DNA from: Streptococcus shenyangsis
GTDB lineage: Bacteria > Bacillota > Bacilli > Lactobacillales > Streptococcaceae
DNA length: 64,000 nucleotides
Direction: 5' to 3'
Assembly (NCBI RefSeq): GCF_006385785.1
Contig: NZ_VFSH01000009.1
Location: forward strand, 1-64,000
Shown here in pieces: positions 28,201-40,000 of the stretch (positions are counted from its first letter, which is position 1; the number at the start of each line of letters is the position of its first letter). The notes under the pieces are model-generated. The model saw only the letters and a program-made list of their open reading frames with translations. It had not been told where the DNA came from and ran no database searches. The translations under genes and the position numbers were made by a program.

Positions 28201-31200
28201 ACAGATACTTTAGCACGCGCTTCCAGGTCAATTCCTTCAACCTTACCTAACACTTCAAAGCTTTGATAGTGGTCTAGTTTTTCTTTCGGAATAGCTTGCC
28301 AAGTGACTTTGTGAGCTTTAGGGAAACCTTTGTCATACTCAACCGTTACTGTTGACGGAAGAGTAGGTTCTTGGTGTAAATCTGTCACTACATTCACAGG
28401 ACGGATGGATTGCGCAATCTTCTTCTCAGTATTGGCTTGGATAGTGAGATTGATTTTACCCGTAGCACCCTCATATTCAGCTTTCAGAGTGAGTGCTCCT
28501 GGTTTATGCAACTCAAGCATTCCTTTTCGGACTACAACTTCCCCTTCACCGCTTGTAGAGAAGCTCACCTTATCAGCTGGTAATACAGCTTGCGTTCCAT
28601 CTTGATAGTGAGCTCGAACCGACAAGTTGACTGTTTGGTCTTCTTTGAGACCGTCAGCTTGTTCCACTTGCAAGCTCAAATGGTCAATTTTTGGTGCTTC
28701 TTCGAGGAATTGAATTGCATAGGTTTGAAGAGGGCCACCATCTTTAGGCTGAACAAAGATGCTCGCACGCATACCGTTTACTGCGCTTGCTTGAAGAACT
28801 GTAACATCAGCATTTTCAGCACTTGCTGTTACTTCTGGCAATTGGGCACCATAAGCAAGAGTACGATATTGCATTGGTTGTTGACTAGTAAGACCTGTTA
28901 CTGCTTCACCTCCAACAGTAACAGTTGGCACTACAGGTGCTGCAGCATTTCCTTCTTCTACTACAAGGGTTGCATGAATAGTTTCTCCAGCTAACTGACC
29001 AGTCATTTGAATACGTGATCCAGCTACTGAAAGTTTGGCTTTATCTGCTTCCGCAATCTCCCAGCTATCTACTTCGTACTCTTGTACACTTCCATCGGTT
29101 ACAAGTATTGACACATATTTATCTACAGTGTTCAAGTCTGCTCCTGGAGCAACACGTTTAACTGTTGGTAATTCTTTCGCAATTGCTAGAACCTCGACAC
29201 GAGCCTCTACCTCACGTCCATTTGCTGTACCTTTAGCAGTCACAACTCCTGCTTGACTAACATCGACTTGAGACCAAGTTACTGGAAGTTTTTCACGACT
29301 ACCATCGCTGTATACAAAACTTACTGTTTTCGGCATTTTTGGTTCTTTACCAATTAATGTACGAACTCTTGCTACTTCTGTCCCCAAAACAGTCTTCTCT
29401 TGTCCTTCTTTTTTACCAGTAAAGACAGTTACTTGACTAGATTTCAAGAGATCTGAATGGGCTGTCAGTGTGAATTTACCTGCTTGTTCAGTTGATTTGA
29501 CAATGGCAACGCCTTTACCATTAAATGCTTTACGAATCCAAGAACCATCTGCTTGCGCCTTATAGCGTTCACGGCTGGCTTGTTCCCCGTTATCGACACC
29601 TACAAGTTGGCCTTGTCCGTGCAATTGGAAGCGAACCAGATTATTAGCAGTTGGTACTACATTCCCTTGGCTGTCAACGATTTCGTAGTAGATGTATGTC
29701 AAGTCTTTTCCATCTGCTGCGATTGCATGGTCTTCCTTGATAAGACGAACTGCCGCTGGCTTACCAGCAGTCGTAATCTTATCTCGAGCAATTTCCTTGC
29801 CAGATTCATCACGAGCAATTGCTTCCAAGGTACCTGGTTGATAAGCAACTTTCCATTCAAGATACAATTCATTAGTATTAGCACCTTCTTGGTAAGTTCG
29901 TCCATCGCTAGTTTGTTTTTTAGTAAAGGTCTTCTGTCCTAGGGATTCACCGTTCAACAATAGCTCCACACTTGCAGCGTTAGAGTAGGCACGAACTGGA
30001 ATTTTACCATCTGCATCAGCTACATTATCTTTTAGAGTTGGGTCCTCCCAGTTCCAGTGAGGAAGTAGGTGAACCATCGGTTTTTTCTGAGCAGATACCC
30101 ATTGACTCTGGTAAAGATAGAAATCATTTTTTGGAATACCAGCAGTATCTACAATACCAAAATAAGAACTTTTGACTGGTGTATGATTTTGGTTGTGCCA
30201 TGGCGTAGGCTCACCAATATAGTCAGTACCGGTCCAGATAAACTGTCCAGCATAACCAGCATTGTCCCGATCAAAAGTCCATGAAGCTGTTGCTGTTTTA
30301 CCCCAACCAACACGATCATTTCCATAATCAGACTGCTCATAGTTACGATAGTCTTGATTACTGTGTACCAATTCACGCTCTGGACGATAATAACTTCCAC
30401 GAGTACGAGTAGCTGAAGAAGTCTCTGAACCATAAATCAACCACTTTGGATGCTTGGCTCTAAGAACTTTGTAGTTATCTTCTGAGTAGTTAAATCCAAC
30501 CGCATCCAGTTCATCAGCAATTTTCTCATGCCCACCGCTACCATTACCAAAACGGAACTTATCAGCTCCCATAGTCACATAACGAGTATTATCAACATCC
30601 TTGATTACTTTAACCAAACGTTTAACAGTAGCTAGAGAATGGGGATCGCCATTAGCTTCTCCAATCTCATTTCCAATAGACCACATAAAGACAGCTGGGT
30701 TATTTTTGTCTCTTTCTACCATGGTACGTAGATCATAATCTGACCATTTTTCCCCTTTTTTAGCTTCAGGGTGGGTTGCATCTTTTTCAAAGAAACGACC
30801 ATAATCGTATGGTTTCTTACCTCCATACCAAGTGTCAAAAGCTTCTTCCTGAACCAATAAACCAAGTTCAGCTGCAATCTGTAATGTTTGAGGACTTGCT
30901 GGATTGTGGGTTGTACGAATCGAATTCACTCCCATATCCTTCATCTGTTTCAGACGGCGATATTCAGCCTTGTAGTTTTCCTCCGCACCCAATGCTCCAT
31001 GGTCGTGGTGCAAGGAAACCCCGTGGAACTTGATGTGTTCACCGTTCAAAGAGAATCCTTGGTCTGGAGTCCAGTTATAGTAACGATAACCAAATAAATC
31101 TTTCTTAGCATCTACAAGCTGACCATCTTTGTAAACACGAGTCACCATCTCATATAAAGCAGGTTTATCGGACGACACTGTCCACAATTTAGGTTTTTCA

Positions 31201-32456
31201 ACCTCTAATGCTGATTCCAAATGAATTGTTTCTCTAGCTTTTAGAATCTTACTCTCAGTTCGAACAAGTTCTGTAACTGCCTGACCGCCCCGTTCAAAAA
31301 TTTGATACTCTGCTACGAGCTCATGATCCTTATCATCTGTATTAACGATTTTACTGCTCACATGAGTTTCAACCTTGCCATTTTGTTGGTGTTCAAGTTT
31401 TGGGGTTAAGATAGTTGTACCATTTTTCTCAACATGAACCTTATCTGTCACTTGCAAGCTCACATCACGATAGATACCACTTCCTGAATACCAACGACTA
31501 CTTGGCTGTTTGTTTACTGCATGAACAGAAATAACATTTTCTCTTCCATCCTTATAAAGATAATTGGTAATGTCATATGAAAATTGATTGTAACCATTTG
31601 GATAGTGACCAACTAATTGACCATTAACAAATACTTGAGAATCCATGTAAACCCCATCAAAGGTCACACGGACATCTTTATTTAAATCTTTTTCGTCTAA
31701 CTTAAAAGTTTTACGATACCATCCATCTCCACCATTCAGTTGGCCTCCTTCATTTTGAGACGGTGAATCATGATCAAAATCAAAATGAATACTCCAATCA
31801 TGAGGAAGATCCATTTTTTTCCAAGAAGATATATCTGCATCTGGTTTAACAGCTTCTTTAGCATTGGCATTTAGTTTAAAGTGCCAATTTTGATTGAAAG
31901 AAAGGTTTCTATCTTCAATTAACTTATCAACAACTTCATTTGTAGCAGATTTGAATTCCTTCTTATCTTTTGAAATAGAAGGATCTTGTGATTCTGCTTT
32001 ATTTGTTTCTTCAGATTTGTGTTTTTCCTCAGATTTATTTCTTTCCTCAGATACCTTCGTTTCTTCTATCCTACTTTTCACTTCAGTCTTACCTTCTTCT
32101 AAAGGAAACTCTGTCTTATCAGCAACTGTAGCTGGGGACTGATCTGCATGAGCTGGATCAGATACACCTACAATATCTGCATTATCCTTAAGAGATACAT
32201 TATCCATTTGTTCACTTGCTTTTTCTGAAGCTATCACTTCAGATGTATGTCCGCTCTCTCCTTGATTTTCAGAATCATCATTCTGCTTACTTATTGAAAT
32301 CAGTTCATTAGTATTTTCATTCGCATAAGCAGAAGAAGCTAGACTAAGGCTTGATCCTAATAACATCATACAGCTTCCTATGAGTACTGAGCAAGCACCA
32401 ACTGAAAATTTTCGAATACTATAAACGCTCTTTTTGTTCCAATTACCTTTTTGCAT
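25293..32456 (-). CDS. bgaA: Cell-wall-anchored beta-galactosidase
   Basis: 2,387 residues from the ATG at 32454-32456, after AAGGAGGGTTAC; the frame extends 34 codons further but without a ribosome site. YSIRKFSVGACS at 12-23 marks the signal. The GH2 part (about 175-900) carries the acid/base in GNEIGEANG (Glu597) and the nucleophile in IYGSETS (Glu678); their 81-residue gap equals that of pneumococcal BgaA. Then follow Ig-like, bacterial-Ig and carbohydrate-binding modules, with two W.NW.R or W.NWS.R discoidin-like regions, and G5-like repeats ending LPNTG (2353-2357) and KGKKED. BgaA trims terminal beta-1,4-galactose from host N-glycans and aids adherence. It is slightly longer than the 2,235-residue TIGR4 form as I recall it. 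Confidence 0.96.
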   Translation of the reverse strand: MQKGNWNKKSVYSIRKFSVGACSVLIGSCMMLLGSSLSLASSAYANENTNELISISKQNDDSENQGESGHTSEVIASEKASEQMDNVSLKDNADIVGVSDPAHADQSPATVADKTEFPLEEGKTEVKSRIEETKVSEERNKSEEKHKSEETNKAESQDPSISKDKKEFKSATNEVVDKLIEDRNLSFNQNWHFKLNANAKEAVKPDADISSWKKMDLPHDWSIHFDFDHDSPSQNEGGQLNGGDGWYRKTFKLDEKDLNKDVRVTFDGVYMDSQVFVNGQLVGHYPNGYNQFSYDITNYLYKDGRENVISVHAVNKQPSSRWYSGSGIYRDVSLQVTDKVHVEKNGTTILTPKLEHQQNGKVETHVSSKIVNTDDKDHELVAEYQIFERGGQAVTELVRTESKILKARETIHLESALEVEKPKLWTVSSDKPALYEMVTRVYKDGQLVDAKKDLFGYRYYNWTPDQGFSLNGEHIKFHGVSLHHDHGALGAEENYKAEYRRLKQMKDMGVNSIRTTHNPASPQTLQIAAELGLLVQEEAFDTWYGGKKPYDYGRFFEKDATHPEAKKGEKWSDYDLRTMVERDKNNPAVFMWSIGNEIGEANGDPHSLATVKRLVKVIKDVDNTRYVTMGADKFRFGNGSGGHEKIADELDAVGFNYSEDNYKVLRAKHPKWLIYGSETSSATRTRGSYYRPERELVHSNQDYRNYEQSDYGNDRVGWGKTATASWTFDRDNAGYAGQFIWTGTDYIGEPTPWHNQNHTPVKSSYFGIVDTAGIPKNDFYLYQSQWVSAQKKPMVHLLPHWNWEDPTLKDNVADADGKIPVRAYSNAASVELLLNGESLGQKTFTKKQTSDGRTYQEGANTNELYLEWKVAYQPGTLEAIARDESGKEIARDKITTAGKPAAVRLIKEDHAIAADGKDLTYIYYEIVDSQGNVVPTANNLVRFQLHGQGQLVGVDNGEQASRERYKAQADGSWIRKAFNGKGVAIVKSTEQAGKFTLTAHSDLLKSSQVTVFTGKKEGQEKTVLGTEVARVRTLIGKEPKMPKTVSFVYSDGSREKLPVTWSQVDVSQAGVVTAKGTANGREVEARVEVLAIAKELPTVKRVAPGADLNTVDKYVSILVTDGSVQEYEVDSWEIAEADKAKLSVAGSRIQMTGQLAGETIHATLVVEEGNAAAPVVPTVTVGGEAVTGLTSQQPMQYRTLAYGAQLPEVTASAENADVTVLQASAVNGMRASIFVQPKDGGPLQTYAIQFLEEAPKIDHLSLQVEQADGLKEDQTVNLSVRAHYQDGTQAVLPADKVSFSTSGEGEVVVRKGMLELHKPGALTLKAEYEGATGKINLTIQANTEKKIAQSIRPVNVVTDLHQEPTLPSTVTVEYDKGFPKAHKVTWQAIPKEKLDHYQSFEVLGKVEGIDLEARAKVSVEGIVSVEEVSVTTPVAEAPQLPESVRTYDSNGHVSSAKVAWDAIRPDQYAKEGVFTVNGRLEGTQLTTKLHVRVSAQTEQGANISDQWTGSELPLAFASDSNPTDPVSNVNDKLISFNDLPANRWTNWNRSNPEASVGVLFGDSGILSKRSVDNLSVGFHEDHGVGAPKSYVIEYYVGTTIPTAPKNPSFVSGENHVFNDPANWKPVTNLKAPAQLKAGEMNHFSFDKVETHAVRIRMVKADNKRGTSITEVQIFAKQVAPAKQGQTKIQVDGKALANFNPDLTDYYLESGDGKVPAVTASVSNNGLATVVPSVREGEPVRVIAKAENGDILGEYRLHFTKDKNLLSHKPVAAVKQARLVQVGQALELPTKVPVYFTGKEGYETKDLTVEWEEVPAENLTKAGQFTVRGRVLGSNLTAEFTVRVTDKLGEALSDNPNYDENGNQAFASATNDIDKNSHDRVDYLNDRDHSENRRWTNWSTRPSTNPEVSTGVIFREKGKIVERTVAQAKLQFFADSGTDAPSKLVLERYIGPDFEVPTYYSNYQAYETDHPFNNPENWIAVPYHANKDIEAGDEINVTFKEVKAKAMRWRMERKADKSGVAMIEMTFLAPSELPQESTQSKILVDGKELPDFTENRQNYQITYKGQRPKVSVEENNQVASTVVDSGEDSLPVLVRLVSESGKQVKEYRIQLTKEKLVSEKTVAAVQEDLPKLEVLEQDLAYKTIEKKDSRLYLGETRLEQEGQVGKERILISINPDGSKEEKFREIVQTPTNRIVVVGTKLGTALPEDESNALVFNRPELMVEEETIDFQIQERKSDKLYLGETRILQEGRQGLRVHLIEVENGKRTDKESYDKVIAQDRIVEVGTAIKDTKSASQEQLKAAPKEASKSVLQDQDVQKPESQETTKQQVSTEKTDVKQVSSRSVEAQQDEKNYLPNTGTEAEQAAVAAGLALLGLSAGLVATKGKKED

Positions 32457-32471
32457 GTAACCCTCCTTATA

Positions 32472-32486
32472 AGTAACCGCTTTCAT
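32472..32486 (-). promoter_or_regulatory. cre site in the bgaA leader
   Basis: Minus strand ATGAAAGCGGTTACT matches the catabolite-response consensus WTGNAANCGNWNNCW at every position. It is downstream of the promoter and just upstream of the ribosome site, so CcpA binding would act as a roadblock. Carbon-catabolite control of bgaA through CcpA is reported for pneumococcus. Confidence 0.85.
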
Positions 32487-32530
32487 TTTTTCTAAAAGCA
32501 AGCTCTTTATTATAATTATCTTATAATACA

Positions 32531-32558
32531 ATTTTATAAACAATAAAAAATTTGTCAA
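32531..32558 (-). promoter_or_regulatory. bgaA promoter
   Basis: Minus strand TTGACA (32553-32558), 16-bp spacer, TAAAAT (32531-32536). A leader of about 70 nt follows, carrying the cre site. A second TATAAT nearer the gene lacks a -35 box. Confidence 0.65.
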
Positions 32559-33130
32559 CCTTATACAAATAAAAACAATATTTTTGATTGTTTTTTATAA
32601 AAATTAGAGAATTTTTACAAAATAAAAATTACATTGGACAAACTAAACAGCTATATCTTGATTCTTACAAAGGGGGGACACCCGTCATTACCTTTATCCA
32701 TACATAATAGATTGAAGGCTAGAACGAGATTTTTGAAACATTGTTATAAATTCATCTGAATCTCCAAATCGATTTATTCACATTTTATTTCAAGCTACTA
32801 TAATTTTCAAACTAAGGCATAAAATACCTATCAGTCACTAAAACTATCAAAAAGAAAAGGCATTGAGACTATGTTGATAGTTCTAACACCTAACTCATAA
32901 AACCTTTTCAAAAACAGTATAACAGCTGAGTGAAAACTCTATTTTAGTAGTATTTTCATGACAAAACCTATCATATCAATATTTTCGAACATCCAATAAT
33001 ATGAGTTTTCCTTATTTTAAAAATGTTTATTTTGGTATCGTTTTAATACTTTTACCAATATCCAGTTAGCACTATAGTCATTTATTTCTAAGGTTCTGAT
33101 AACAACAATAAGTAGGATTCTTTCATCCTT
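32559..33130. other. Non-coding stretch upstream of bgaA with a decayed repeat
   Basis: AT-rich, no convincing gene in any frame. At about 32708-32800 it shares AGATTGAAGGCTAGAA and CGATTTATTCACATTTTATT with the region at 5460-5560 (most bases conserved), suggesting an old insertion-type or repeat element. As I recall, pneumococcal bgaA follows a galactitol-type PTS operon; none is present here. Confidence 0.5.
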
Positions 33131-33281
33131 TATACTCTTAGAAAATCTCTTCGAACCACGTCAGCATCGCCTTGCTGTATATATGTGACTGATTCGTCAG
33201 TCTTATCTACAACCTCAAAACAGTGTTTTGAGAAGCCTGTGGCTAGCTTCCTAGTTTGCTCTTGGATTTTCATTGAGTATT
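33131..33281 (-). repeat. BOX element, A-B-C form, inverted
   Basis: Reverse orientation: begins with ATACTCTTAGAAAATCTCTT (boxC end), has CGTCAGCATCGCCTTGC, the dyad GACTGATTCGTCAGTC, and ends GATTTTCATTGAGTAT (boxA). It ends 9 bp short of the stop of the 33290 gene. Confidence 0.9.
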
Positions 33282-33289
33282 ACAGTATC

Positions 33290-33598
33290 TCATTTACTCT
33301 CTTTATCCGGAAAGAGGTAACCAATACCTACACAAGCTAGGACGCCTGCACCAATTACTAGACCACTTGAAATTGGCCAAAGGTCCAAAATTGCATTTGC
33401 GATGATGAAGGCAATAATCAAACACATCAGACTAGCCTTATAGTCCTTTTTCAAAAGATTCTCTAGAGTGAAAAAGAGGAACAAGCCTACCGGAATCAGG
33501 GCCCAGAGATTGACATCCAAACTTGGCCAGCCAACAGAACCAAAATACACTACTGTCGCTGCTGCTATTAAAAATACAATCCCCAATAATTTTTTCAT
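33290..33598 (-). CDS. Small multi-helix membrane protein, LiaF-like transmembrane region
   Basis: 102 residues with four hydrophobic helices (MKKLLGIVFLIAAATVVYFG, LIPVGLFLFFTLENLL, SLMCLIIAFIIANAI, LVIGAGVLACVGIGYLF). The WP..L..WALIPVG pattern resembles the DUF5668 / LiaF N-terminal membrane domain. It has TTGGAGATAAAGAAATG as ribosome site and a TATAAT box at 33671-33676 on the minus strand. It stands alone between prtA and bgaA, with a BOX at its 3' end. Function unknown; LiaF homologues sense envelope stress, but this lacks the soluble C-terminal domain. Confidence 0.8.
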   Translation of the reverse strand: MKKLLGIVFLIAAATVVYFGSVGWPSLDVNLWALIPVGLFLFFTLENLLKKDYKASLMCLIIAFIIANAILDLWPISSGLVIGAGVLACVGIGYLFPDKESK

Positions 33599-34083
33599 TT
33601 CTTTATCTCCAATTTCTTTCTAGAAACTTGAACCATCTGATATCGACGCCTCACGTCCCTTACACCAATCATTATAGCAGAGGTCAGTTTCAAGAACAAG
33701 TTCTTTTGCCTATCTGGTCTCTATATCGGTCTAAGTGGTTCAATAATAGCCATAAAATAAGGAAATAGGTGAAAAACTTCCTTCCAAATAAAAAGGAATT
33801 AAGCAACCAAACGCTACTTAATTCCTTGAAATTGTCTCATCACCTCTATTAGCCTTTAAATTTTGATAGACTCTATTTTCTAATCAATATGACCAATATT
33901 GTCAATATTAACCCTTTCAATCAATTCATTAGTTATCAAAACTAAGTTCATTAATAAATCCAAAAAGAGTACCACTATCAAAGCAAACTAAATAATTGAG
34001 TTATAGATGACTATTTTCACAAAACTGTTTCATCATCACGCTATCTCAGTACATAAACCATTTTTTCATTCATAGCTTTTGTC
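33599..34083. other. Intergenic region between prtA and the LiaF-like gene
   Basis: 485 bp with the TATAAT box of the 33290 gene (33671-33676) and a strong hairpin at 33788-33827. Nothing else recognised. Confidence 0.5.
33788..33827 (-). terminator. Probable prtA terminator
   Basis: AAGGAATTAAG pairs perfectly with CTTAATTCCTT around a 13-nt loop. On the minus strand a TTTTTATTT run follows. It lies about 260 nt after the prtA stop. Confidence 0.7.
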
Positions 34084-37000
34084 TTAATCTTGATCTTTTT
34101 TCTTCAATCCAAGAAATGCACCTACGGTAAACATTATTCCAGCAATGAATGGTGTAAAACCTTCTCTAACTGTTCCGGTTTTTGGCAATCTATCAGAATT
34201 GTTAGTATCCAATTTACTATCGATATTGGTATGTTTATTAGCTATATTCTCTGGTTCATTAAGATAAACTTCTTTCTTATTTTCAAAGTTTTTATCATTT
34301 TTATCAGGAACTGTAGCTGTAACATCCTTAGTTGAATCAGATCTTTGACTTTCATCTAATTGACTATAATTTACTTGTACAGGAACTGTAGTTTTGACAT
34401 CTTTAGTTGAATCAGATTTGTGTGAATGATTTTCTCTTTGTAAGTCTTCTTTTCTGTGACTTTCATCTAATTGATTATGATTTGCTTGCACCTTATCTTT
34501 CTTTTTGGATACATCAAAAGTAGGTTTATTCTCCTCTTCTTTTTTCTCCTCTATTTTCTTGAATACAGGTTTTATAAGGGTATCTTTTGACACATTAATA
34601 ACATAACCAGCATCTTTTTTCCCTTCGACACCAGAAATTTCCCAGCCATCAAATTGATAGCCTTTTTCTAATTCCCCCTTATAGACAGGTAAAATGAAAT
34701 CTTCTTCCGACACTATCTTAGAACTCATTTCTTTTCCATTTTGAATGGTCACAGTCACCGTATGAGGTTTTAATTCGCTTACCTCTCCCGTATCTTTGTT
34801 TAAAATGAATTCTTTTACGGTCGTATTTCTTGCAAAATCTTTTACAACAATCTTAATGTTTAGTGTCTTATCTGTTAGTTGTTTAATATCATCAAATGAT
34901 TTGTATTCTTTTCCATTTACATAAATATGTTTGTCTTGAATCTCACCATCGAACCCATTATTTCTTTTATCATTGATGTTAAAGACAACAGATTTTCCGT
35001 CAGCATATTCAATACTAGTATTTCCCTTAGGATCAATGTTTACTTCTGGTTTAACATTATCATATAAAAATTGATAGTGTACTCCAACCGCTTTCGCATT
35101 CAAATCGCTATAGCCAGTTTGAAGATAAACATTTCCATCCATATCTGTTACCTTATCTGGGAATCCGTTTGCTTTATAGTCTTTCATTCCCCAGTCCATG
35201 ATGTCACCGTCTTTAACATTAAGCTTAATGTTAAAATCTCTAGTGTTATCAATGTGTAAATCTCCGTAGATTAAATAATTATCTACAACCGATTCATTAA
35301 CTCTCAACTCCCAGTTAAAACCACCCTTATCAGAAATCTTACCTCTTAAATAGAATTCTGGATTTCGTACATAGATTTTATTAGATTTAGATGGATTAAA
35401 GTAGTTCTTGTCCATTGAAAGGTTTACTGGTTTTGCATCAATAAATAACGTAGAGCCATCTTCTTTTATAGCTTCTACATTGGACTTATCCTCTCCAGTG
35501 TACTCTTTATCATCTTTACCAAATAATACAAGTTTAGAAGAATCTGTTACAAGATTTCCATCTTTATCGATTGCCTCCCCTTTATCGTTCATTTTAAATC
35601 TAAACACTTGATACCTTACAATGTTAAAGCCGTCCAAAGCCGACATTAATACGGGTTGAGTACTTCTTCCATCTTCAACATTTCTACTATCAGCATAAAT
35701 TATTTTTTCTGATAAGACTCTTAGATTAGGATTGGCCTTTTGGATTTTTGCTATATCTTCCTGGCTATAGACTCCATTTCCTTCTAACATATCCGTTTTT
35801 CCAGGATTATAGGTAGTCACTTTTAGTGCATAGCCTTTTCTTAGAATGATGTTATCTTTTAACAGATATTGTTGTTTTTCTGAATCAGAATAGATTTTAC
35901 CAGATTCCATGTCCGTTAAATTGTTTGGTTTGTTTTTTGAAAGATCTCCTTCTCCTAATTCTATTACATTCCCATAACTTGATGCATAAGGATATTCTGT
36001 CTTAGTTTCCTTATTTTTTTCAGGCATTCTAATTTTAGTTTCAGCTTTTATCTGATCATCATCTTTAACAAAGAATCTCATATCTCCTGCAAAAGCTAAT
36101 CCATCCACAATATCATTAATATTAGCGTATAAATCAAATGTCATCGTTTTTGAGTGGGAATCATACTTGGTCGTTTTGATTTCTATAGTTTTATAGTTAT
36201 TGCCATAATATACCTTGGCATTTTTAGAAACATTACTTATCTTTCCAAGAATTTCAAAGTGTCCATCTTTAGACGGGCTTAGAACACCATAAATTTTTGA
36301 TTTGATTTCGTCAAGTTTTTCAGTTTCATATTCTAAGGCACTACCATCGTCATAAGCAATGATATTTCCCTTATCATCGTATTTATAATCGTATTCCTCT
36401 GTTCTCTTACCAGTTTCACTTGTAAAGTCATCAACTTCTCTAAATTTCTTTTTAATGAGTTTCTTCAAGTCTTTACTTTCAAACTCTCTAATTGTTGAAA
36501 TCGTTTTATGAATAGTCAAGCTAGATTTTTCTTCGATAGATTCTTCATTTTCTTGATGATGTTCTACTTCAGTTGTATCTTTTTTAAGACTATCCTCTTT
36601 TCTATTTTCTAAATTTTTAAATTTAGATTCGGAAATCTCGCCAAGTTTTTGGTATTTAGATGAATCCTGATCAGGATCTACTAGATAATAGGAAATCATC
36701 CCCTTTTCATCAGCATGATCAGCAAATTTAATTCTATGAATCTTTGTGAAATTGCTAGAGCCATCTAGTGCAATGACTTCAATTATTTTTCCTCTTAAAT
36801 CTCCTGCACCATTAATTTCATAAATGGTATTTCCGTCTTTGTCAAGTTTTCTATTTCTTCCTTGACCCTCACCTGCATAAGTTACTTCAAGATTTTTCTC
36901 AACTTCTCCATCTTCATTAACAAGAGCGGCGCCAGCATACCAAACTTCGTTTGCAATCTCGTCAAATTTTTCAGGATGTTCTTTTTGATCTCTCGCAAAT

Positions 37001-40000
37001 AGGGTTTCATTCTTGTATTGATCTTTTACCTTGTGATAAGTATCCTTTGTGATCAGCTTAATTTTTTCAGGATTTGAAAAATCAACCGAAACAATCTTAG
37101 GAGCTGTGTTATCAATTTTTACAGGAATATAGGAAACCTGCCATGGGTAATCTTTAGTTAATCTATATTTAAATTTATAGAAATATTGACCTTCCGCAAT
37201 CGGTTCAAATTGACCTCTTATCCTAGTAGCTGGATCTTTGGTATCCTTGCTTTCTGGTGCATTTTCTTCTTTCCCTCTAGGATTATAGATGAGTCCATCC
37301 CATTTCAAGTCGCCCCAAACTTTTAGCTTAGAAGATTTGATTCCCTTTGCATCATTTCTTTTAGAGTTTAAAATTCCTTTAACAAAGTGTTCTCTCGAAA
37401 TGACTTTTAAGTCTCTTTGATTTTCTCCCTCTTTATTTGTATTTACTATTGAAATCATTCCTTCTTCTGCACTTCTTAATACAAGTGGAGAAGGTGTTAA
37501 TCCTCTCTCAAGTTGAGCATCTTGAGGATTTCCATTTGAATCTAAAGGATAAATTTTAGCAATATTAGAACCACTTGATGATGGTGCGTTGATCCCTTCG
37601 TTATTGAAAGCAAATAATTCTGGATTTTGATCTAGGGATGTTGTATTTTTATCTTTTCTATTTTGTATAACTCCTGCTGGATTAAATTTATCTATACCAT
37701 GTTCTCCACCAATTCCCTTATTTAAGGTTCCTGGAATTTTTGGTTTACCATCATCATCATAACCTTCCATTGTTTTTGATTTTGAACCCTCTTCCCAGGC
37801 CCATTTATCAAGGATTGGTTCCTTGTTCCAATCCCCAGCAAATCCCATTAGAGGCATCGATAAAGAAGGTTGGAAATTTGTTTTCTTACCATTGGAGTTT
37901 AGAGCTTCCATTTCTTCCACTGACTCAAAATGAATAAATGATTCTACAAATTTATTTTTATTTTTAGCCTCTCCAACGTTTATAACCGCATTTAAATCAA
38001 AGCTAGAATTTGGGGCTATAGTGAAAGTGTCATGCTCAAATGTAATATTTGCATCTTTTACTTTCTCTGGGTGAATTTCTGGAACAATTTGCTTACCATC
38101 TGGAGATTTTTCATCTTTGTATGTTTCATCCAGTTTTAGTCTATCAGTTAGAGCATCTGTAGTTACCGCTGATGCTGAAACTTTAAAGGTTAAAGGTCTG
38201 TTTGATGTATTGTGAAGCTTAATTGTAAAGTATTTTTTATCTCCTTTTATTTCTTTAAGAGAAATAGAACCATAAGAGTTTACCAAACCTTTAGAATCCG
38301 TGTTTTTGAAAGTCGCTACAACTTCATTCCTCAATGCATTGGCAACATTAATTAGCCCTGCTCCCTGTTGTCTAGGTGATGCAAAGTATTGACTTTTTTC
38401 TTTCCAAGACGTTGCATCCATCATAGGCCGTGCAGTATTTTGTAGGGCAATTTTTGTAAGACTTGTAAGGTCTATTTTGTCATCTCCCTTAAGATTTTTC
38501 AAGGCAGGTCTTTCAAGCATTTCCTTTAACTTTGGTCTAATCAAAACAGTAGAAGCTGCTACGATTGGAGTTGCCATACTAGTTCCTGACATATAGCCAT
38601 AAGTTGATTTCCCATTAATGACATTGAGAGTGGATTTAATGTTTTTACCAGGTGCTGAGACATCAGGCTTTAAAAGTAAATCTGTTCTCGGTCCCCAAGA
38701 TGTGGATCCTGCTGGAACTATGACATCTTCTTTATACAATTCTTTGTCTGTGTCAGGTGCAAACTTAAAGTCAATCTCTTTTTCGTCACCTACATTCGGT
38801 TTATTAGAATTATAGCTGGCCATATCAATTGGATAGTATTGCTCCAATTTATCTTTGAAATCTTCCTTACTATTTCTTTTAACCTCAGTTTTTTTATCAG
38901 GATTAATCATGTTCCATAGCTTTACACCATCATCTCCTGAAATTGAAAATACTTGACTTTTAGTCCCTTCATCCGCTTCATATCCCATGGCTGGAAGCTC
39001 TGTCCAATTATCTCTATTGTAGTAATTGACAGTATTTACAACCATAATGCCACGTGCGCCCTTATCCGTTGCTCTTTTAAAAGCATCTTTTAAATCCTTG
39101 GTATAAATTCGATCCATTACTGCAATTTTGCCCTTAAGATCCAATCCTATCAAATCTTGGTCTTGACCTTTGCCTATATATACAAATTTCAATTTATCAG
39201 GAGCTTTTGAACCATCTTCATTTGTTGTGATTTTATTCTTATCGAAAAAGGCCCCTATATTTCTGTATTTAAAATTTTCTCCACCTATGTTGACTTTATC
39301 AAACTCAACTGTCTGATTTTTAGCAGAAGCGACCGCTATCGCATCTTCATGTGCTGCAGTTCGCGTTACATTTCCAGTGTCGGTCATTTTCAGATTATTA
39401 TTTGCCACTAAATCCCATGAAGAACTTGAAGCAGAAGTCGCATAGTTACCCGTAGCTACAACCATTGGAATGCCTGCTTTTCTTAACGCTCTAATAGCTT
39501 CCCAATATTTCTCACCTACAAGACCTGTTCCTGTAAAGCCAGATGATACCGAAACAACATCGACATTGTGTTTGATCGAATCTTCAATAGCATGAAACAT
39601 TGTTTCATCTCCTGCGAAGCCAGATCCTGCGTCAGAGTACATTTTATAAGAGAAGATCTGTGCATTAGGAGCAATTCCATCTATTCCGTTAAAGTTTTTA
39701 ATATCTTTTTCAGTATCATTTCCCGCAAGAATCCCTGCAATATGCATCCCATGTGGATCAAAATAATCGCTTCCATCATCAGCTTTTTCTACAGTAATTT
39801 TGCCACCATTATAATAATTGAAAGCATGAGGAATTTTATCACTCAACCAATAATTTTTATCAGTACCTTTTAAGTCTTCTTTTTTAAATCTCATTGAGTC
39901 TTTGGCATCATCATCGATTCTCATAGCCTTATGCCTATAATCTGTCCCAGTATCGATGTTTGAAATGACCATACCCCGACCATCAAAGTTTTTCCCAAAT

